From the NCBI RefSeq assembly GCF_900149685.1, contig NZ_LT702999.1, positions 2,356,001 through 2,420,000 of the forward strand: a stretch of 64,000 nucleotides of DNA, in the 5' to 3' direction. The notes beneath the pieces are model-generated. The model was not told where the DNA came from. It saw nothing but the letters and a program-made list of their open reading frames with translations, and did no database searches. Positions 63,074-64,000 of the stretch are shown in pieces. A program made the translations under genes and the position numbers. How positions within the stretch are numbered: the stretch's first letter is position 1; each line of letters begins with the position of its first letter. The stretch comes from Erythrobacter sp. Alg231-14. Its GTDB lineage: Bacteria > Pseudomonadota > Alphaproteobacteria > Sphingomonadales > Sphingomonadaceae.

Positions 63074-64000
63074 TCAAATCAGACCGTGTCGTGCCAGTCC
63101 TTCGGCCAAGATTGTCTCAATCAATTGCTCTTGTGTCCAACCAGCCATGACGGCCGCTCGGCCAAAGACCTTTTGTGACCACAGGTTGCAGTTTAGATTG
63201 AGCTCCAAAAATGTGATTTCGCCCGTCTCTTCGTTCACTCGGAATTCAAAGCGGCCGTAGTCGAATGGGCGATATTCTTCCCACGCTTTGCGGGTCAATT
63301 CTTCGATCTGTTCAACCAAGGGCCCCTCGGTGAATGGATCGAGTGAATATTTCTGGCTGCGATCGACTAGATCGCGTTTCTCGTAATAGGTGCGCAAATG
63401 CGCCGGATCGGCCTGACGGAAAATCAACATCGGCAAGATCTTGGGTTCGCCGTTTATCGTAATGACGGGAACTTCTACGTCGCTTCCGTCAAGAAACGGT
63501 TCGACGATAGCGTCTTGACCGCCATTGGCCGGATCTTCGTGGATGCGTTTCACCGCAGCTTGAACGCCGGCCCAGTCATGCGCATCCTCTACGCCCCAAC
63601 TGGCCGATGAATTGTTGGGTTTTACGACATAGCGCGATGCCTTTGGCAATGCGTCTTGTGTGACCGGGGCACCCTTGCGATAGATGGCCCAAGGTGCGGT
63701 CGGCACGTTGGCATCCACGGCGGCGCGTTTCGCCAAATGCTTATCATCCGATAGGCCGCGTAGGATCGGATTGGCGCCCAAATACGGTATGCCTGCACGC
63801 TCACACAAAAGCGGCACGAGCATTTCGGAATTGAAAAATCCCGCACGGTTCAAAAGCGGGAATACGAAATCAACATCTTTCGGTGGATCAAAAAGAATGT
63901 CGTGCGTTTCGCGAATGGTGAGATTCAGGCCGAGCCCTTCGAAAATTTCGCGCATTTCGCGATGATAACGCGCATGGTTGCCGTCTTGGGGGTGAATGTC
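63074..64000 (-). CDS. D-alanine-D-alanine ligase-like ATP-grasp protein, N-terminus outside the window
   Basis: The frame is open to the window's end, so the start is not seen; 308 codons are present. NRAGFFNSEMLVPLLCERAGIPYLGANP is split by a conserved turn into the peptide-binding region, RYVVKPNNSSASWGV is the phosphate-loop strand, EPFLDGSDVEVPVI and the metal-binding FLELNLNCNLWSQ complete the ATP-grasp. The last motif is LNCNLW rather than the DVN-x-x-P usual in Ddl, so the product may not be D-Ala-D-Ala. No murein gene cluster is adjacent. Confidence 0.82.
   Translation of the reverse strand, partial: DIHPQDGNHARYHREMREIFEGLGLNLTIRETHDILFDPPKDVDFVFPLLNRAGFFNSEMLVPLLCERAGIPYLGANPILRGLSDDKHLAKRAAVDANVPTAPWAIYRKGAPVTQDALPKASRYVVKPNNSSASWGVEDAHDWAGVQAAVKRIHEDPANGGQDAIVEPFLDGSDVEVPVITINGEPKILPMLIFRQADPAHLRTYYEKRDLVDRSQKYSLDPFTEGPLVEQIEELTRKAWEEYRPFDYGRFEFRVNEETGEITFLELNLNCNLWSQKVFGRAAVMAGWTQEQLIETILAEGLARHGLI

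Overview
The window looks like a chromosomal segment of a free-living alphaproteobacterium of the order Sphingomonadales, probably an Erythrobacteraceae-type marine or freshwater organism. This is inferred from the character of the proteins (RsmB-like methyltransferase next to guaB, DUF4019 regulator, DUF6958-like protein, and the particular form of the exosortase A locus), from the moderate-to-high GC by eye, and from one GTTC-N7-GTTC LexA box of the alphaproteobacterial type. Nothing identifies a species. No rRNA, tRNA, CRISPR array, insertion sequence or prophage gene was seen. Coding density is very high. No gap between genes clearly exceeds 300 bases; the largest (15162-15457, 62036-62304, 12643-12899) are described.

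Layout. 1-8294: end of a 3-hydroxybutyrate dehydrogenase, M28 peptidase lipoprotein, guaB, RNA m5C methyltransferase, TPR protein, glutathione transferase, rppH with an HSL-type esterase on the minus strand, and a YdjM-like membrane protein. 8310-18849: photolyase, cyclopropane-fatty-acid-synthase-type methyltransferase, serine hydrolase lipoprotein, PilZ protein, SDR, purF, the lolC-lolD lipoprotein exporter, a small secreted protein, glutathione peroxidase and a DUF6958-like protein. 18962-31799: dnaE with a degenerate PHP site, a membrane-anchored LuxR-type regulator, acyl-CoA ligase, DUF1330 protein, and a patch of less typical genes (PD-(D/E)XK nuclease-like protein, GNAT, DsbB-like protein). 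It continues with a SplB-like radical SAM protein behind a LexA box, moaB, a lytic transglycosylase and a degenerate uracil-DNA-glycosylase-fold protein. 31903-40187: ETF-ubiquinone oxidoreductase, BamE-like protein, ispE, N-formylglutamate amidohydrolase, ilvD, a lipoprotein, NAD(P)HX repair enzyme and an Fe-S RNA methyltransferase.

40189-58399 is an almost complete exosortase A (XrtA/PEP-CTERM) exopolysaccharide locus in two divergent arms. The left arm (minus) has a GNAT protein, acyl carrier protein, and hydrolases 2 and 1. The right arm (plus) has an acyl-CoA ligase, PLP-dependent decarboxylase, Wza-like exporter, chain-length determinant, BY-type kinase, outer-membrane barrel, ExeA-like ATPase, polysaccharide deacetylase, FemAB protein, TIGR03087-type glycosyltransferase, exosortase A and amidotransferase. 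The left arm plus ligase and decarboxylase look like an acyl or aminoacyl activation module; the rest builds, exports and length-controls a polysaccharide; XrtA would sort PEP-CTERM proteins, none of which is encoded here. EpsI, PrsK and PrsR are also absent from the window.

58623-64000: directly after the XrtA locus lies an RpfF-like crotonase with both catalytic glutamates of DSF-family signal synthases. It suggests a diffusible fatty-acid signal linked to exopolysaccharide production and is the most interesting find. Then come zapE, a PaaI-type thioesterase and a solitary sdhB on the minus strand, an SDR, and a D-Ala-D-Ala-ligase-like ATP-grasp protein cut by the window end.
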